A DNA stretch of 64,000 nucleotides from NCBI RefSeq assembly GCF_007859315.1, contig NZ_VOHA01000014.1, positions 124,001 through 188,000 on the forward strand. The letters run 5' to 3'. The translations under genes were made by a program, and so were the position numbers. The stretch is from Reyranella sp. CPCC 100927. Its GTDB lineage: Bacteria; Pseudomonadota; Alphaproteobacteria; Reyranellales; Reyranellaceae. Positions 51,487 to 59,353 of this stretch are shown here, piece after piece; within the stretch, counting starts at the first letter, position 1; each line of letters begins with the position of its first letter. The notes beneath the pieces are model-generated. The model worked only from the letters and a program-made list of their open reading frames with translations, did no database searches and had not been told where the DNA came from.

Positions 51487-51636
51487 GGTCAGCCCCCAGC
51501 ATGCTTTTGAACCGCAACCAGCAGGCTCCCGGTTGAGCAAGGATCATGCCGGCTATGCGCCGATTGTACGGCGCGGCGCGGCGCGTTGACCACCATCAGG
51601 CGCGGCCCTAGCGTAGGCTCAACAAGGGAGGGTGCG

Positions 51637-52725
51637 ATGCCTGTGCGCGTCATTGGCATGATCGGTGTCACGCCGCCGGCCGGCGCCGCGTCGGTGCATG
51701 TGATCAAAGGCGGTATTTCGACCGACTATCTGCGCGCGTTTGCCCTGGCGCACGAGCAGTCCGGTTTCGACCTGGTCCTCGTCGGATACACGGCGTCCTC
51801 GGCCGAGGGCTTCCTGGTGGCGCAGTACGCCGCATCGCACACCACGACGCTGGGCTATCTCATCGCGCATCGTCCCGGCTTCGTGGCGCCGACCCTGGCG
51901 GCGCGCAAGATCGCGACCTTCGATCATCTCACCGGCGGTCGGCTGGCGCTGCACGTCATCGCCGGCGCCAGCGACGCCGAGCAGGAGGGCGACGGCGATT
52001 TCCAGCCCAAGGACGTGCGCTACCGCCGCGCCGCCGAATACATCGAGGTGATGAAGCGCGCCTGGTCCTCGCCGCGGCGGTTCGATTTCGAGGGCGAGTT
52101 CTATCGCATCAAAGGGGCACAGTCGGACGTGCGGCCGCTGCAGACGCCGCATCCGCCGCTCTTCTTCGGTGGCTCCTCGGACGGCGCGCTGGCGATGGGC
52201 GCGCAGCATTGCGACGTCTTCGCCATGTTCGGCGAACCGTTGGCGGCGACGCGCACGCGCATCGCTGAATTCCGCGCCCGCGCGGCCGCGTACGGCCGCA
52301 CGCCGACGTTCAACATGTCGTTCCGGCCGATCCTGGCCGCCACCGAGGGCGAGGCGTGGGACAAGGCCAAACGGATTCTCGACTCGATCCAGACACAGCA
52401 GAATCCGACCGGGTTCGGCGCCATCAAGAAACCGCTCGACCACTCGGCGCGCCGGCTGCTCGACTTCGCCGCCGAGGGCGACGTGCATGACGCGCGGCTA
52501 TGGATGCCGATCGCCGAAGCCACCGGCGCCGTCGGCAACACGTCGTGCCTGGTCGGCACGCCCGAGCAGGTGGCGCAGGCACTGCTCGAATACTACAAGC
52601 TCGGCGTTCATTCGTTCCTGATCCGAGGATTCGATCCGTTCAACGATGCTGCCGCATTCGGCCGCGAGCTGATCCCGCGGCTGCGCGCCGGGGCCGCCGC
52701 GCTCGACCGCGCCGCGGCGGCTTGA
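51637..52725 (+). CDS. LLM class flavin-dependent oxidoreductase (SsuD-like)
   Basis: Predicted 362 residues of the FMNH2-dependent alkanesulfonate/nitrilotriacetate monooxygenase group. FALAHEQSGFDLVLVGYTASSAEGFLVAQYAASHTTTLGYLIAHRPGFVAPTLAARKIATFDHLTGGRLALHVIAGA in sequence is typical, as is QTPHPPLFFGGSSDGALAMGAQHCDVFAMFGEP. GGGAGGG precedes the ATG at 51637. Its stop overlaps the start of the FAD monooxygenase gene by one base (TGATG), so the two are translationally coupled. It probably oxidises the pathway substrate with reduced flavin from a separate reductase not seen here. Confidence 0.88.
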   Translation: MPVRVIGMIGVTPPAGAASVHVIKGGISTDYLRAFALAHEQSGFDLVLVGYTASSAEGFLVAQYAASHTTTLGYLIAHRPGFVAPTLAARKIATFDHLTGGRLALHVIAGASDAEQEGDGDFQPKDVRYRRAAEYIEVMKRAWSSPRRFDFEGEFYRIKGAQSDVRPLQTPHPPLFFGGSSDGALAMGAQHCDVFAMFGEPLAATRTRIAEFRARAAAYGRTPTFNMSFRPILAATEGEAWDKAKRILDSIQTQQNPTGFGAIKKPLDHSARRLLDFAAEGDVHDARLWMPIAEATGAVGNTSCLVGTPEQVAQALLEYYKLGVHSFLIRGFDPFNDAAAFGRELIPRLRAGAAALDRAAAA

Positions 52726-54434
52726 TGTCGGCGCCGCCGCCGTATGATGTCGCCATCGTCGGCGGCGGGCCGGTCGGCCTGAGCGCGGCGATCATGCTGG
52801 GCGCCCTGGGCGTGCGCACGCTGCTGCTGGAGCGCAACGCCTCCACGTCGTTCCATCCCCGCGGCCACGTCGTCAATGCGCGCAGCATGGAGATCTTCCG
52901 CACATTGGGTGTCGAGGATGCGATTGCCGCCGCGTCGGTGCCGCTGGAACGGCATCAGGGCGTCGCCTTCGTGACACGGCTGGCGGGCGCCGAGATCGGC
53001 ACCTTGCGCTATCGCGGCGACAGCGATCTCGATGCACTGGAGGCCAGCTACAGCCCCAGCGTGAAGCGCTCGTGCCCGCAGGATGTGCTGGAGCCGATCC
53101 TGCGGCAGCATGCCGAGGGCTGCGCGTCGGTGCGGACGCGCTTTGGTGTCGAGGTTGTGGCGATCGACCAGGATGGCGATGGCGTGACCTTGCGTTGCCA
53201 GGGCGATGGCAATGCAGCGCCGGCCGTCCGGGCACGCTACGTCATCGCCGCCGATGGCGCGCGCAGTCCGCTGCGCCACATGCTGGATGTGCCGATGACC
53301 GGGCTGGGCCGCATGGGGCACCAGATGGGCATCCATTTCGAAGCCGATCTGTGGCCGTGGATCGCGCAGCGGCCCTATCTGCTGTGGTGGATCTACAATG
53401 CCGATGCCGCCGGGCTGTTCATCGCTCTGGACGGGCGGCATCGCTGGACCTTCAATTTCGCCTACGACCCGGAGCGCGCCGCGCCGTCCGATTTCACCGA
53501 GTCGCGTTGTATCGCGATGATCCGCGCCGCCGTCGGCGTGGCCGATCTGGACGTCCGGATCCGCAGCGTCCTGCCGTGGCGCATGCAGGCGCGCCTGGCC
53601 GAGCGGTTCCAGGTCGGCCGCGTCTTCCTGGCCGGCGATGCAGCCCACCCGCTGCCGCCGACCGGCGGCCAGGGCATGAACACCGGCATCGCCGACGTAC
53701 ACAGTCTCGCCTGGAAGCTGGCGCTGGTCCTGCGTGGCGCCGCGCCGCCGGCGTTGCTGGACAGCTACGAGGCCGAACGCCGGCCGGCGGCCCAGACCAA
53801 TGTCGATCAGAGCGTGAAGAACGCCACCAGCATGGCGTCGTCAGGCCTGGGCGGCATGCTGGCCAACGATCGTGCGCTGCTGGCGCGGATCGACGGACCG
53901 GACGGGGCCGAGGCGCGGGCGCAGCTCGCCGCGGCCATCCCGGCGCAGCGCGAGCATTTCGACTACCCGGGCCAGACCTTCGGCTACGCCTATGGATCGG
54001 CCTGCGTCATGGACGACGGCACGCCGCCGCCAGCGTTCTCGGTGCATCGTTACACGCCCAGTGCCCGTCCCGGCCATCGCGCGCCGCATGCCTGGCTTGA
54101 CCGCGGCGACCGGCGGATCTCGACCATCGACCTGTCGGTTCGTGACCGCTTCTGCCTGCTGGCCGGCCCCGATGGCGCTGCCTGGTGCGCGGCGCTGACG
54201 ACCGTCGCGGCCCGATCCGGCATTGATGCCACGGCCGACACCGTGGGGCCACGCGGCACGCTGGTCGACCGCGAGGACCGCTGGTGCGATCTCTATGGCG
54301 TCGGCCGCACCGGCGCCGTCCTGCTGCGGCCCGACGGACACGTGGCCTGGCGTGCCGCTGCGTCGGGCGGGGATCCCGTGCCGGAGTTGGCGGCCGTGGT
54401 GAACCAGGTGTCGTGCCGCGCCGCATTGCCGTGA
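52725..54434 (+). CDS. FAD-dependent aromatic monooxygenase (PheA/TfdB, MhpA type)
   Basis: Predicted 569 residues. The FAD fingerprint VAIVGGGPVGLSAAIML, the DG motif VIAADGARSPLRHML, and GRVFLAGDAAHPLPPTGGQGMNTGIADVHSLAWKLALVL place it in the group A flavoprotein hydroxylases. FHPRGHVVNARSMEIFRTLGV is typical of the PheA/TfdB-like subgroup. The C-terminal 150 residues have a thioredoxin-like domain often found in this subgroup. It hydroxylates an aromatic ring using NAD(P)H and oxygen. It is coupled to the LLM gene and followed 18 bases later by a VOC dioxygenase-like gene. Confidence 0.88.
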   Translation: MSAPPPYDVAIVGGGPVGLSAAIMLGALGVRTLLLERNASTSFHPRGHVVNARSMEIFRTLGVEDAIAAASVPLERHQGVAFVTRLAGAEIGTLRYRGDSDLDALEASYSPSVKRSCPQDVLEPILRQHAEGCASVRTRFGVEVVAIDQDGDGVTLRCQGDGNAAPAVRARYVIAADGARSPLRHMLDVPMTGLGRMGHQMGIHFEADLWPWIAQRPYLLWWIYNADAAGLFIALDGRHRWTFNFAYDPERAAPSDFTESRCIAMIRAAVGVADLDVRIRSVLPWRMQARLAERFQVGRVFLAGDAAHPLPPTGGQGMNTGIADVHSLAWKLALVLRGAAPPALLDSYEAERRPAAQTNVDQSVKNATSMASSGLGGMLANDRALLARIDGPDGAEARAQLAAAIPAQREHFDYPGQTFGYAYGSACVMDDGTPPPAFSVHRYTPSARPGHRAPHAWLDRGDRRISTIDLSVRDRFCLLAGPDGAAWCAALTTVAARSGIDATADTVGPRGTLVDREDRWCDLYGVGRTGAVLLRPDGHVAWRAAASGGDPVPELAAVVNQVSCRAALP

Positions 54435-54452
54435 TCGCGCCAGGAGAATCGC

Positions 54453-54977
54453 ATGACCAAGCCCGTCAAGCTCGCGCACGTGGTGTTCCGGACCAACCAG
54501 CTGCAGGTGATGGTCGAATGGTATTGCACCGTGCTGGAGGCACGGATTGTCCATCGCGACGAGGGGATCGTATTCCTGACCTATGACGACGAGCACCATC
54601 GCATCGCGCTGATCGGTGGTCGACCCCATCCCGGGAAAGCGACCGGCCAGCCCGTCGGCTTTGCGCATGTCGCGTTCACCTATGCCGGGCTGCCGGATCT
54701 GTTCGGCACCTACCGGAGGCTGAAGCAGGCCGGCATCACGCCGCATCGCGCGATCAATCACGGACCGACCACGTCGTTCTATTACAGCGACCCTGACGGT
54801 AATGATGTCGAACTGCAGGTCGACCGCTTCGCCGACGCCGGCGAGGCCATGGCCTGGATGCAGGGTGAGGCCTTTGCGCGCAACCCCATCGGCATCGAAT
54901 TCGATGCCGAGCAAATGATCGCTCGTCTGCAATCGGGCGAGTCGCATGCCGCCCTGATGCGCCGGCCTGACGAATGA
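54453..54977 (+). CDS. VOC family protein, extradiol dioxygenase-like
   Basis: Predicted 174-residue vicinal-oxygen-chelate protein. Metal ligands are expected at the His in KLAHVVFRT, the His in GFAHVAF, and the Glu in YYSDPDGNDVELQ, the classical His-His-Glu set of catechol 2,3-dioxygenase-type domains. A single two-repeat unit is short for a full extradiol enzyme, so it may be a small type or a glyoxalase-like accessory. GGAG precedes the ATG. Its place after an aromatic hydroxylase supports ring cleavage of the product. Confidence 0.82.
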   Translation: MTKPVKLAHVVFRTNQLQVMVEWYCTVLEARIVHRDEGIVFLTYDDEHHRIALIGGRPHPGKATGQPVGFAHVAFTYAGLPDLFGTYRRLKQAGITPHRAINHGPTTSFYYSDPDGNDVELQVDRFADAGEAMAWMQGEAFARNPIGIEFDAEQMIARLQSGESHAALMRRPDE

Positions 54978-55107
54978 CGCCGGTTGGTCTGCGAAACGTG
55001 ATCTCGCCGCCCGCGCATGCGCCTTTCCTTGGCGTGTGCGCCGGGAGTATGAATCCCGTCCTTGGCACGCCGGCCGCCGCCGGCCTGTAGACGGAGGGAG
55101 TCCTGTC

Positions 55108-55725
55108 ATGAAGCTCTACTATTCACCCGGTGCCTGCTCGATCGGCATCCACGTCCTGCTCAACGAGATCGGCAAGCCGTTCGAGATCGAAAGAGTCGAC
55201 CTCGCGGCGGGCAAGCAGTACCAGCCGCCGTTCACCGGTGTTAACCCCAAGTCGAAGGTGCCGACCCTGGCGCGCGACGACGGCTCGGTGCTGACCGAGT
55301 TCCCGGCCATCGCTACGTGGCTGGCGCGTACCAACCCGGACAAGAAGCTGCTGGCCGACGATGCCGAGGGCATGGCGCGTACGCTCGAGATGCTGGACTA
55401 CGTCGTGGCCTCCGTGCACATGCAGGGCTTCTCGCGCATGTTCCGGCCGGTGAACTACGCGCCCAGCGAGTCCGATCACGATGCGGTCAAGGCGCGCGGT
55501 CGCGAAATGGCGGAAAAGGCGTTCGCTCTCATCGACGAGAAACTGAAGGGCAAGGACTACGTCAACGGCACGTTCTCGATCGCCGATTGCGCGCTGTTCT
55601 ATGTCGAGCTGTGGGCGACGCGCTTCAAGATCGCCCTGCCGGCCAATGTGGCGGCGCACTTCGCCCGCATGCAGGCCCGTCCGGCCGTACAGAAGACGCT
55701 GCAGGCCGAAGGGCTGGCGGGCTGA
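55108..55725 (+). CDS. Glutathione S-transferase
   Basis: Predicted 205 residues. The N-terminal thioredoxin-fold domain MKLYYSPGACSIGIHVLLNEIGKPFEIERVDL and VPTL, with the glutathione-binding LTEFPAIATWLA, and a C-terminal helical domain (FSIADCALFYVELW) give the beta-class GST pattern; the cysteine near residue 10 is the beta-class position. GGAGGG precedes the ATG at 55108. In aromatic gene clusters such GSTs dehalogenate or isomerise intermediates; here it follows the monooxygenase-VOC genes by 130 bases. Confidence 0.9.
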   Translation: MKLYYSPGACSIGIHVLLNEIGKPFEIERVDLAAGKQYQPPFTGVNPKSKVPTLARDDGSVLTEFPAIATWLARTNPDKKLLADDAEGMARTLEMLDYVVASVHMQGFSRMFRPVNYAPSESDHDAVKARGREMAEKAFALIDEKLKGKDYVNGTFSIADCALFYVELWATRFKIALPANVAAHFARMQARPAVQKTLQAEGLAG

Positions 55726-55855
55726 CCCAAGGGCGGGACGGGCTCGCATGGCGCGGGCCCGTCCCGGCCGTCATATCAACCGACTGGCATGTCAGACCGC
55801 TTCGATCGCGCCCGCCGCCGTTGTAGTGTCGCCCCACGACGGCGCGGAGGATGCG

Positions 55856-56668
55856 ATGGCAGGGACGGGGAAGCTGCTGCTGGTGGGATGCGGCAAGATG
55901 GGCGGCGCCATGCTGGAGGGCTGGCTGGAGCAGGGGCTCAAGCCGGCTGATTTGGCCGTCATCGAGCCTGGCGAAGCGAGCCGGCCCAAGGTGGCGGGTG
56001 CCACCATTGTCGCGGCGGTCGAGCAGATTGTCGACGGCTTCGTCCCCGACATCGTGGTGCTGGCCGTCAAGCCGCAGACCATGGGCAACGTGCTGCCCGG
56101 TCTGCGCCGTTTTGCGGGCGCGTCCACTACATTTCTGTCGATCGCCGCCGGCAAGACCATCGCCACGTTCCGCGCCGGACTGGGCGAGGAAGCGCGCATC
56201 GTTCGCGCCATGCCCAACACGCCAGCCGCCGTTCGCCGTGGCGTCACTGTGTGCGTTGCCGGCGCCGGCGTCAGTGCAACCGCCAAGGCGCGCTGCGGCG
56301 AATTGCTGTCGGCCGTCGGTGATGTGCTGTGGACCGAGGATGAAGGTTTGATGGACGCGGTGACGGCAGTGTCGGGCAGCGGGCCGGCCTATGTGTTCCT
56401 GCTGGTCGAGGCGATGGCGGCCGCTGGCGTGAACGCCGGCCTGCCGGCCGACATGGCCATGACCCTGGCGCGCGCTACGGTCGCCGGTTCAGGCGAACTG
56501 CTTCGACGCTCCAGCGAAGCGGCCTCGCAGCTGCGGATCAACGTCACCTCGCCCGGTGGCACCACGGCCGAGGCGCTGAAAGTTCTGATGTCTGATATCG
56601 GCATGCAGCCGCTGTTCGACTCTGCGATCGCTGCTGCGACGCGCCGGTCGAAGGAACTCGCGGGCTGA
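55856..56668 (+). CDS. proC: Pyrroline-5-carboxylate reductase
   Basis: Predicted 270 residues; the last step of proline synthesis, NAD(P)H-dependent. The Rossmann start LLLVGCGKMGGAMLEGW, the segment VRAMPNTPAAVRRG, and the family signature VSGSGPAYVFLLVEAMAAAG with INVTSPGGTTAEALKVL are intact. GGAGG lies five bases before the ATG at 55856. A TetR-like gene starts 17 bases after it, so they share a transcript. It is usually near ybjN in alphaproteobacteria; here a 24 kb metabolic region separates them. Confidence 0.95.
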   Translation: MAGTGKLLLVGCGKMGGAMLEGWLEQGLKPADLAVIEPGEASRPKVAGATIVAAVEQIVDGFVPDIVVLAVKPQTMGNVLPGLRRFAGASTTFLSIAAGKTIATFRAGLGEEARIVRAMPNTPAAVRRGVTVCVAGAGVSATAKARCGELLSAVGDVLWTEDEGLMDAVTAVSGSGPAYVFLLVEAMAAAGVNAGLPADMAMTLARATVAGSGELLRRSSEAASQLRINVTSPGGTTAEALKVLMSDIGMQPLFDSAIAAATRRSKELAG

Positions 56669-56685
56669 AATCCCTGGAGACAGCC

Positions 56686-57336
56686 ATGGCCGACCGTGCG
56701 GCGATCCTGAGTGCGTTCCTGACGCTGCTGGCCGAGAAGGGCTGGCGCGGCTTCGCGTTGCGCGACGTGGCCGCGGCGGCCGACGCCAGCTTGGCAGACG
56801 TTTACGTGGCCTTTCCATCGCGCATGGCGTTGATCGAGGCCTTCCTGGCCGACATCGACCGTCAGGTCCTGGCGGGCGTCGCGCCGTCGCTGGATCCCGA
56901 CGAGACGGTACGCGATCGCCTGTTCGATGCCATGATGCGCCGCTACGACGCCCTGCAGCCGCACAAGGCTGCCGTCGCGTCGCTGTCGGAGGGACTGCTG
57001 CGCGATCCGCTGGCGGCATTGTCGCTGTCGCGTGCGCTGGGGCGTTCCATGGCGGCGGTGCTCGAGGCTGCCGGCGTGTCGGCCGACGGTGCGCACGGCG
57101 CGCTGCGCCAGCGGGCGCTGGCCGCCATCCACCTGGCCGTGATGCGGGTGTGGTTGAAGGACGACAGCGCCGATCAGTCCAAGACCATGGCGGCGTTGGA
57201 TCATCGCCTCAAGCGCGCCGAGCACTGGGCCCGGTCGCTCGACCGGTTCAGCCTGTCAGCCCGCCGGCGGCGGACGACGGCCGCTGACAGTGGCGATGCA
57301 CCGGAGGCCGGTGCCTCCGAGGCGGCGACACCTTGA
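56686..57336 (+). CDS. TetR-like regulator (possibly COQ9-related)
   Basis: Predicted 216 residues. The N-terminal helix-turn-helix-like region is ILSAFLTLLAEKGWRGFALRDVAAAADASLADVYVAFPSRMALIEAFL, typical TetR. The C-terminal part is helical (RDRLFDAMMRRYDALQPHKAAVASLSEGLLRDPL) and could equally be compared with COQ9-type lipid-binding TetR relatives. The tail is Arg/Ala-rich and of low complexity. It follows proC by 17 bases. A target promoter cannot be deduced; the phasin promoter immediately downstream is one option. Confidence 0.75.
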   Translation: MADRAAILSAFLTLLAEKGWRGFALRDVAAAADASLADVYVAFPSRMALIEAFLADIDRQVLAGVAPSLDPDETVRDRLFDAMMRRYDALQPHKAAVASLSEGLLRDPLAALSLSRALGRSMAAVLEAAGVSADGAHGALRQRALAAIHLAVMRVWLKDDSADQSKTMAALDHRLKRAEHWARSLDRFSLSARRRRTTAADSGDAPEAGASEAATP

Positions 57337-57690
57337 AGGGTTCGGGCGCTCGCCATTTACCGTGCCGCATGAGGCCGGCGGCATCGATACCCCGCTTCAC
57401 GTCGCTGCAATCAGAGCATGCTTAAGTCCGTTGTCCGCCTTGTGGGGTTCGCTGTGCGAAATCACACTGGCGGAGCGATTATAAATGCCACCAGGGCATA
57501 AGATTAGGTCTTCAAAGTCATGAGATGGAATCATTGTGCGCTGCACAACGCCCCTTGACTTCCCGCATCGCAACATACATCTTGTTGCAGTGCACCATAG
57601 TTGGTGCGGAGACATCCGGATAGAAGCGGCGCTCGCGCAGCCCCGGCAGTCGAGCGTCAAACCCGTTTTATGATTCAGTAGGAGACTCCC
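57337..57690 (+). promoter_or_regulatory. Phasin upstream region with TGC-rich elements
   Basis: This 354-base non-coding stretch precedes the phasin gene. TTGTGC (57534-57539) and GCACAA (57543-57548) form a perfect inverted repeat with a 3-base centre, followed by TTGACT at 57555-57560, a good -35. A second TGC-rich word, TTGTTGCAGTGCACC, lies near 57582-57596. PhaR-type repressors of alphaproteobacteria bind TGC-rich sites before phasin genes, so these are candidates. The -10 is weak. The first 150 bases hold nothing recognisable. AGGAG lies before the phasin ATG. Confidence 0.5.
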
Positions 57691-58125
57691 ATGACCGCTC
57701 CCTCATTCAAATTCCCGTTCGCCGACGTCGACTTCACCAAGGCGTTCGGTGAGTTCAAGGTGCCGAACTTCGACGTCGAGGCGCTGGTCGAGGCGCAGCG
57801 CAAGAACGTTGCGGCGCTGACGGCAGCCAACCAGACCGCCTTCGAAGCGGTGAAGTCGGTGGCCCAGCGCCAGGCCGACATGATCAAGATCGCTACCGAG
57901 GAGTTCTCGAAGGCAGCCAGCGAAGTGATGTCGGCCGCGACCTTCGAGGAGAAGGCCGTGAAGCAGGCCGACGTCGCCAAGAAGGCCTACGAGACCTCGG
58001 TCGCCAACCTGCGTGAGCTCGCCGACATCGTCGCCAAGGGCAACGCCGAGGCACTCGACGTCGTCAACAAGCGCATCACCGAGGCGCTGGACGAGATCAA
58101 GGTTGCCGTCGCCAAGAAGCACTAA
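57691..58125 (+). CDS. Phasin family protein
   Basis: Predicted 144-residue all-helical, amphipathic protein of the alphaproteobacterial phasin family. The patterns FEALVEAQRKNVAALTAANQTAFEAVKSVAQRQADMIK (here beginning FDVEALVEAQRKN) and YETSVANLRELADIVAKGNAEALDVVNKRI are typical. Phasins coat polyhydroxyalkanoate granules. No phaC or phaA/B gene lies in the window. It is monocistronic, with its own promoter region and a strong terminator. Confidence 0.92.
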   Translation: MTAPSFKFPFADVDFTKAFGEFKVPNFDVEALVEAQRKNVAALTAANQTAFEAVKSVAQRQADMIKIATEEFSKAASEVMSAATFEEKAVKQADVAKKAYETSVANLRELADIVAKGNAEALDVVNKRITEALDEIKVAVAKKH

Positions 58126-58183
58126 GCGCGACGCACGAGACAACGCCGGCGGCCATTTCTCCCTCGGCTTCCCCGGCGCATCC

Positions 58184-58212
58184 AAGGGCCGCTCTTCGGA
58201 GCGGCCCTTTTT
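58184..58212 (+). terminator. Intrinsic terminator after phasin gene
   Basis: AAGGGCCGCTC (58184-58194) and GAGCGGCCCTT (58199-58209) are perfect 11-base-pair arms around the loop TTCG, followed by TTT (a run of five T with the stem end). It is a textbook rho-independent terminator and isolates the highly expressed phasin gene from the next gene. Confidence 0.88.
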
Positions 58213-58257
58213 GCTGGTATCAGGGGCCGGTGTCGGAAGGCTCTTGTGGAGGCAGTG

Positions 58258-58623
58258 GTGAGCGAGTCGGCAGCCAGCACCGTGCGTGCGACGATTTCCT
58301 ACGACGATTTCGACAACGTCGACATTCGCGTCGGCACCGTGGTGGAGGCCAAGCCGTTCGAGGGCGCCCGCAAGCCGGCGATCCAGCTCTGGATCGATTT
58401 CGGTCCTGACATTGGCGTGCGCAAAAGCTCGGCGCAGATCACCAAGTACTACACCCCCGAGACTGTGATCGGTCGCCAGGTCGCCGCCGTCGTGAACTTC
58501 CCGCCGCGACAGATCGCCAAGTTCATGTCGGAAGTCCTGGTGCTGGGTTTTCCCGACGGCGATGGCAGCGTCGTGATGATCGGCCCCGACCGCAACGTGC
58601 CCAACGGCGGCAAGCTCTTTTAG
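58258..58623 (+). CDS. tRNA-binding domain protein (CsaA-like)
   Basis: Predicted 121 residues of the EMAP-II/Trbp111 OB-fold. ISYDDFDNVDIRVGTVVEAKPFEGARKPAIQLWIDFG is typical of CsaA-type proteins, followed by SSAQITKYYTPETVIGRQVAAVVNFPPRQIAKFMSEVLVLG. Bacterial CsaA binds tRNA and has chaperone-like activity. GTG at 58258 is chosen because GGAGG lies five bases upstream; earlier GTGs at 58246 and 58255 are possible. It is separate from the phasin transcript because of the terminator. Confidence 0.9.
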   Translation: MSESAASTVRATISYDDFDNVDIRVGTVVEAKPFEGARKPAIQLWIDFGPDIGVRKSSAQITKYYTPETVIGRQVAAVVNFPPRQIAKFMSEVLVLGFPDGDGSVVMIGPDRNVPNGGKLF

Positions 58624-58628
58624 CGATT

Positions 58629-58733
58629 GCAACCCCTTGGCTTCATGGTGAGCTTGTCGAACCATGAAGCCTCAGGCACCTGACGGTGGTGCGAATCGCT
58701 TCGTGGTTCGACAGGCTCACCATGAAGCTGCTC
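58629..58733. repeat. Inverted repeat of the GGTGAGC-TTGTCGAACCATGAA type
   Basis: TTCATGGTGAGCTTGTCGAAC near 58640 and its inverse GTTCGACAGGCTCACCATGAA near 58711-58731 are arms of an imperfect palindrome of about 95 bases with an extra internal hairpin (TCATGGTGAGC and AACCATGAAGC). It occupies most of the gap after the tRNA-binding protein gene. It is distinct from the other repeat types in this window. Confidence 0.6.
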
Positions 58734-58815
58734 CCATCGTCTGTTGCTTGGATTGCAACCCGCGCGGCTGTGGCGCGTTAACACAGGGGGCGCCACGGCC
58801 CCGCCGGAGCGCTCG

Positions 58816-59328
58816 ATGGTTGGCAGGCTGAGAAGTGTCGCGGCGGCGGCGACGACATTGATCGGGCTCGTTGCGGCAAGCCAGGCGCCGTTGGCGCAGA
58901 CGAGTCCGGACACACCGCCGGCGTCGCCGCCAGCGCCCAATGGGCCGTCGCCACCGCCGGCGCCGCCGGTCGGCGAAACGCCGAACACGCCATCGATTAC
59001 GGTTCTCGATACCCAGGACGTGCAGGGCATCCTCGGCCGCGACGTGCGCAGCGCGGCCGACGAGAACATGGGACGTATCGTCGACGTGATCGTCGACGGC
59101 GAAGGACGGCCGCGCGCGGCGATCATCGACTTCGGCGGTTTTCTCGGTGTCGGCAGCCGCAAGATCGCTGTCGACTGGAAGGCGCTCCACTTCGTGCCGA
59201 CGGCCACCAAGCGGTATCGCGTCATCCTCGAACTCACGCGCGATCAGGTGAAGCCGGCGCCTGAATACAAGGAAGGCAAGCCGGTCATCATCCTGGGACC
59301 ATCGGGCAGCCTGGAACCGTTCCCATAG
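58816..59328 (+). CDS. PRC-barrel domain protein, exported
   Basis: Predicted 170 residues. A Sec signal peptide ends near APLAQ (about residue 37), then a Pro-rich linker (about 40-65), and a PRC-barrel domain from about residue 78 (DTQDVQGILGRDVRSAADENMGRIVDVIVDGEGRPRAAIIDFGGFLGVGSRKIAVDWKAL in sequence). PRC-barrels bind RNA or membranes in photosynthetic reaction centres and elsewhere; periplasmic copies are common in rhizobia and relatives without known role. The MFS transporter gene follows at a short distance. Confidence 0.8.
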   Translation: MVGRLRSVAAAATTLIGLVAASQAPLAQTSPDTPPASPPAPNGPSPPPAPPVGETPNTPSITVLDTQDVQGILGRDVRSAADENMGRIVDVIVDGEGRPRAAIIDFGGFLGVGSRKIAVDWKALHFVPTATKRYRVILELTRDQVKPAPEYKEGKPVIILGPSGSLEPFP

Positions 59329-59353
59329 AAGCCATGGCTGACGGAGAACAGCA

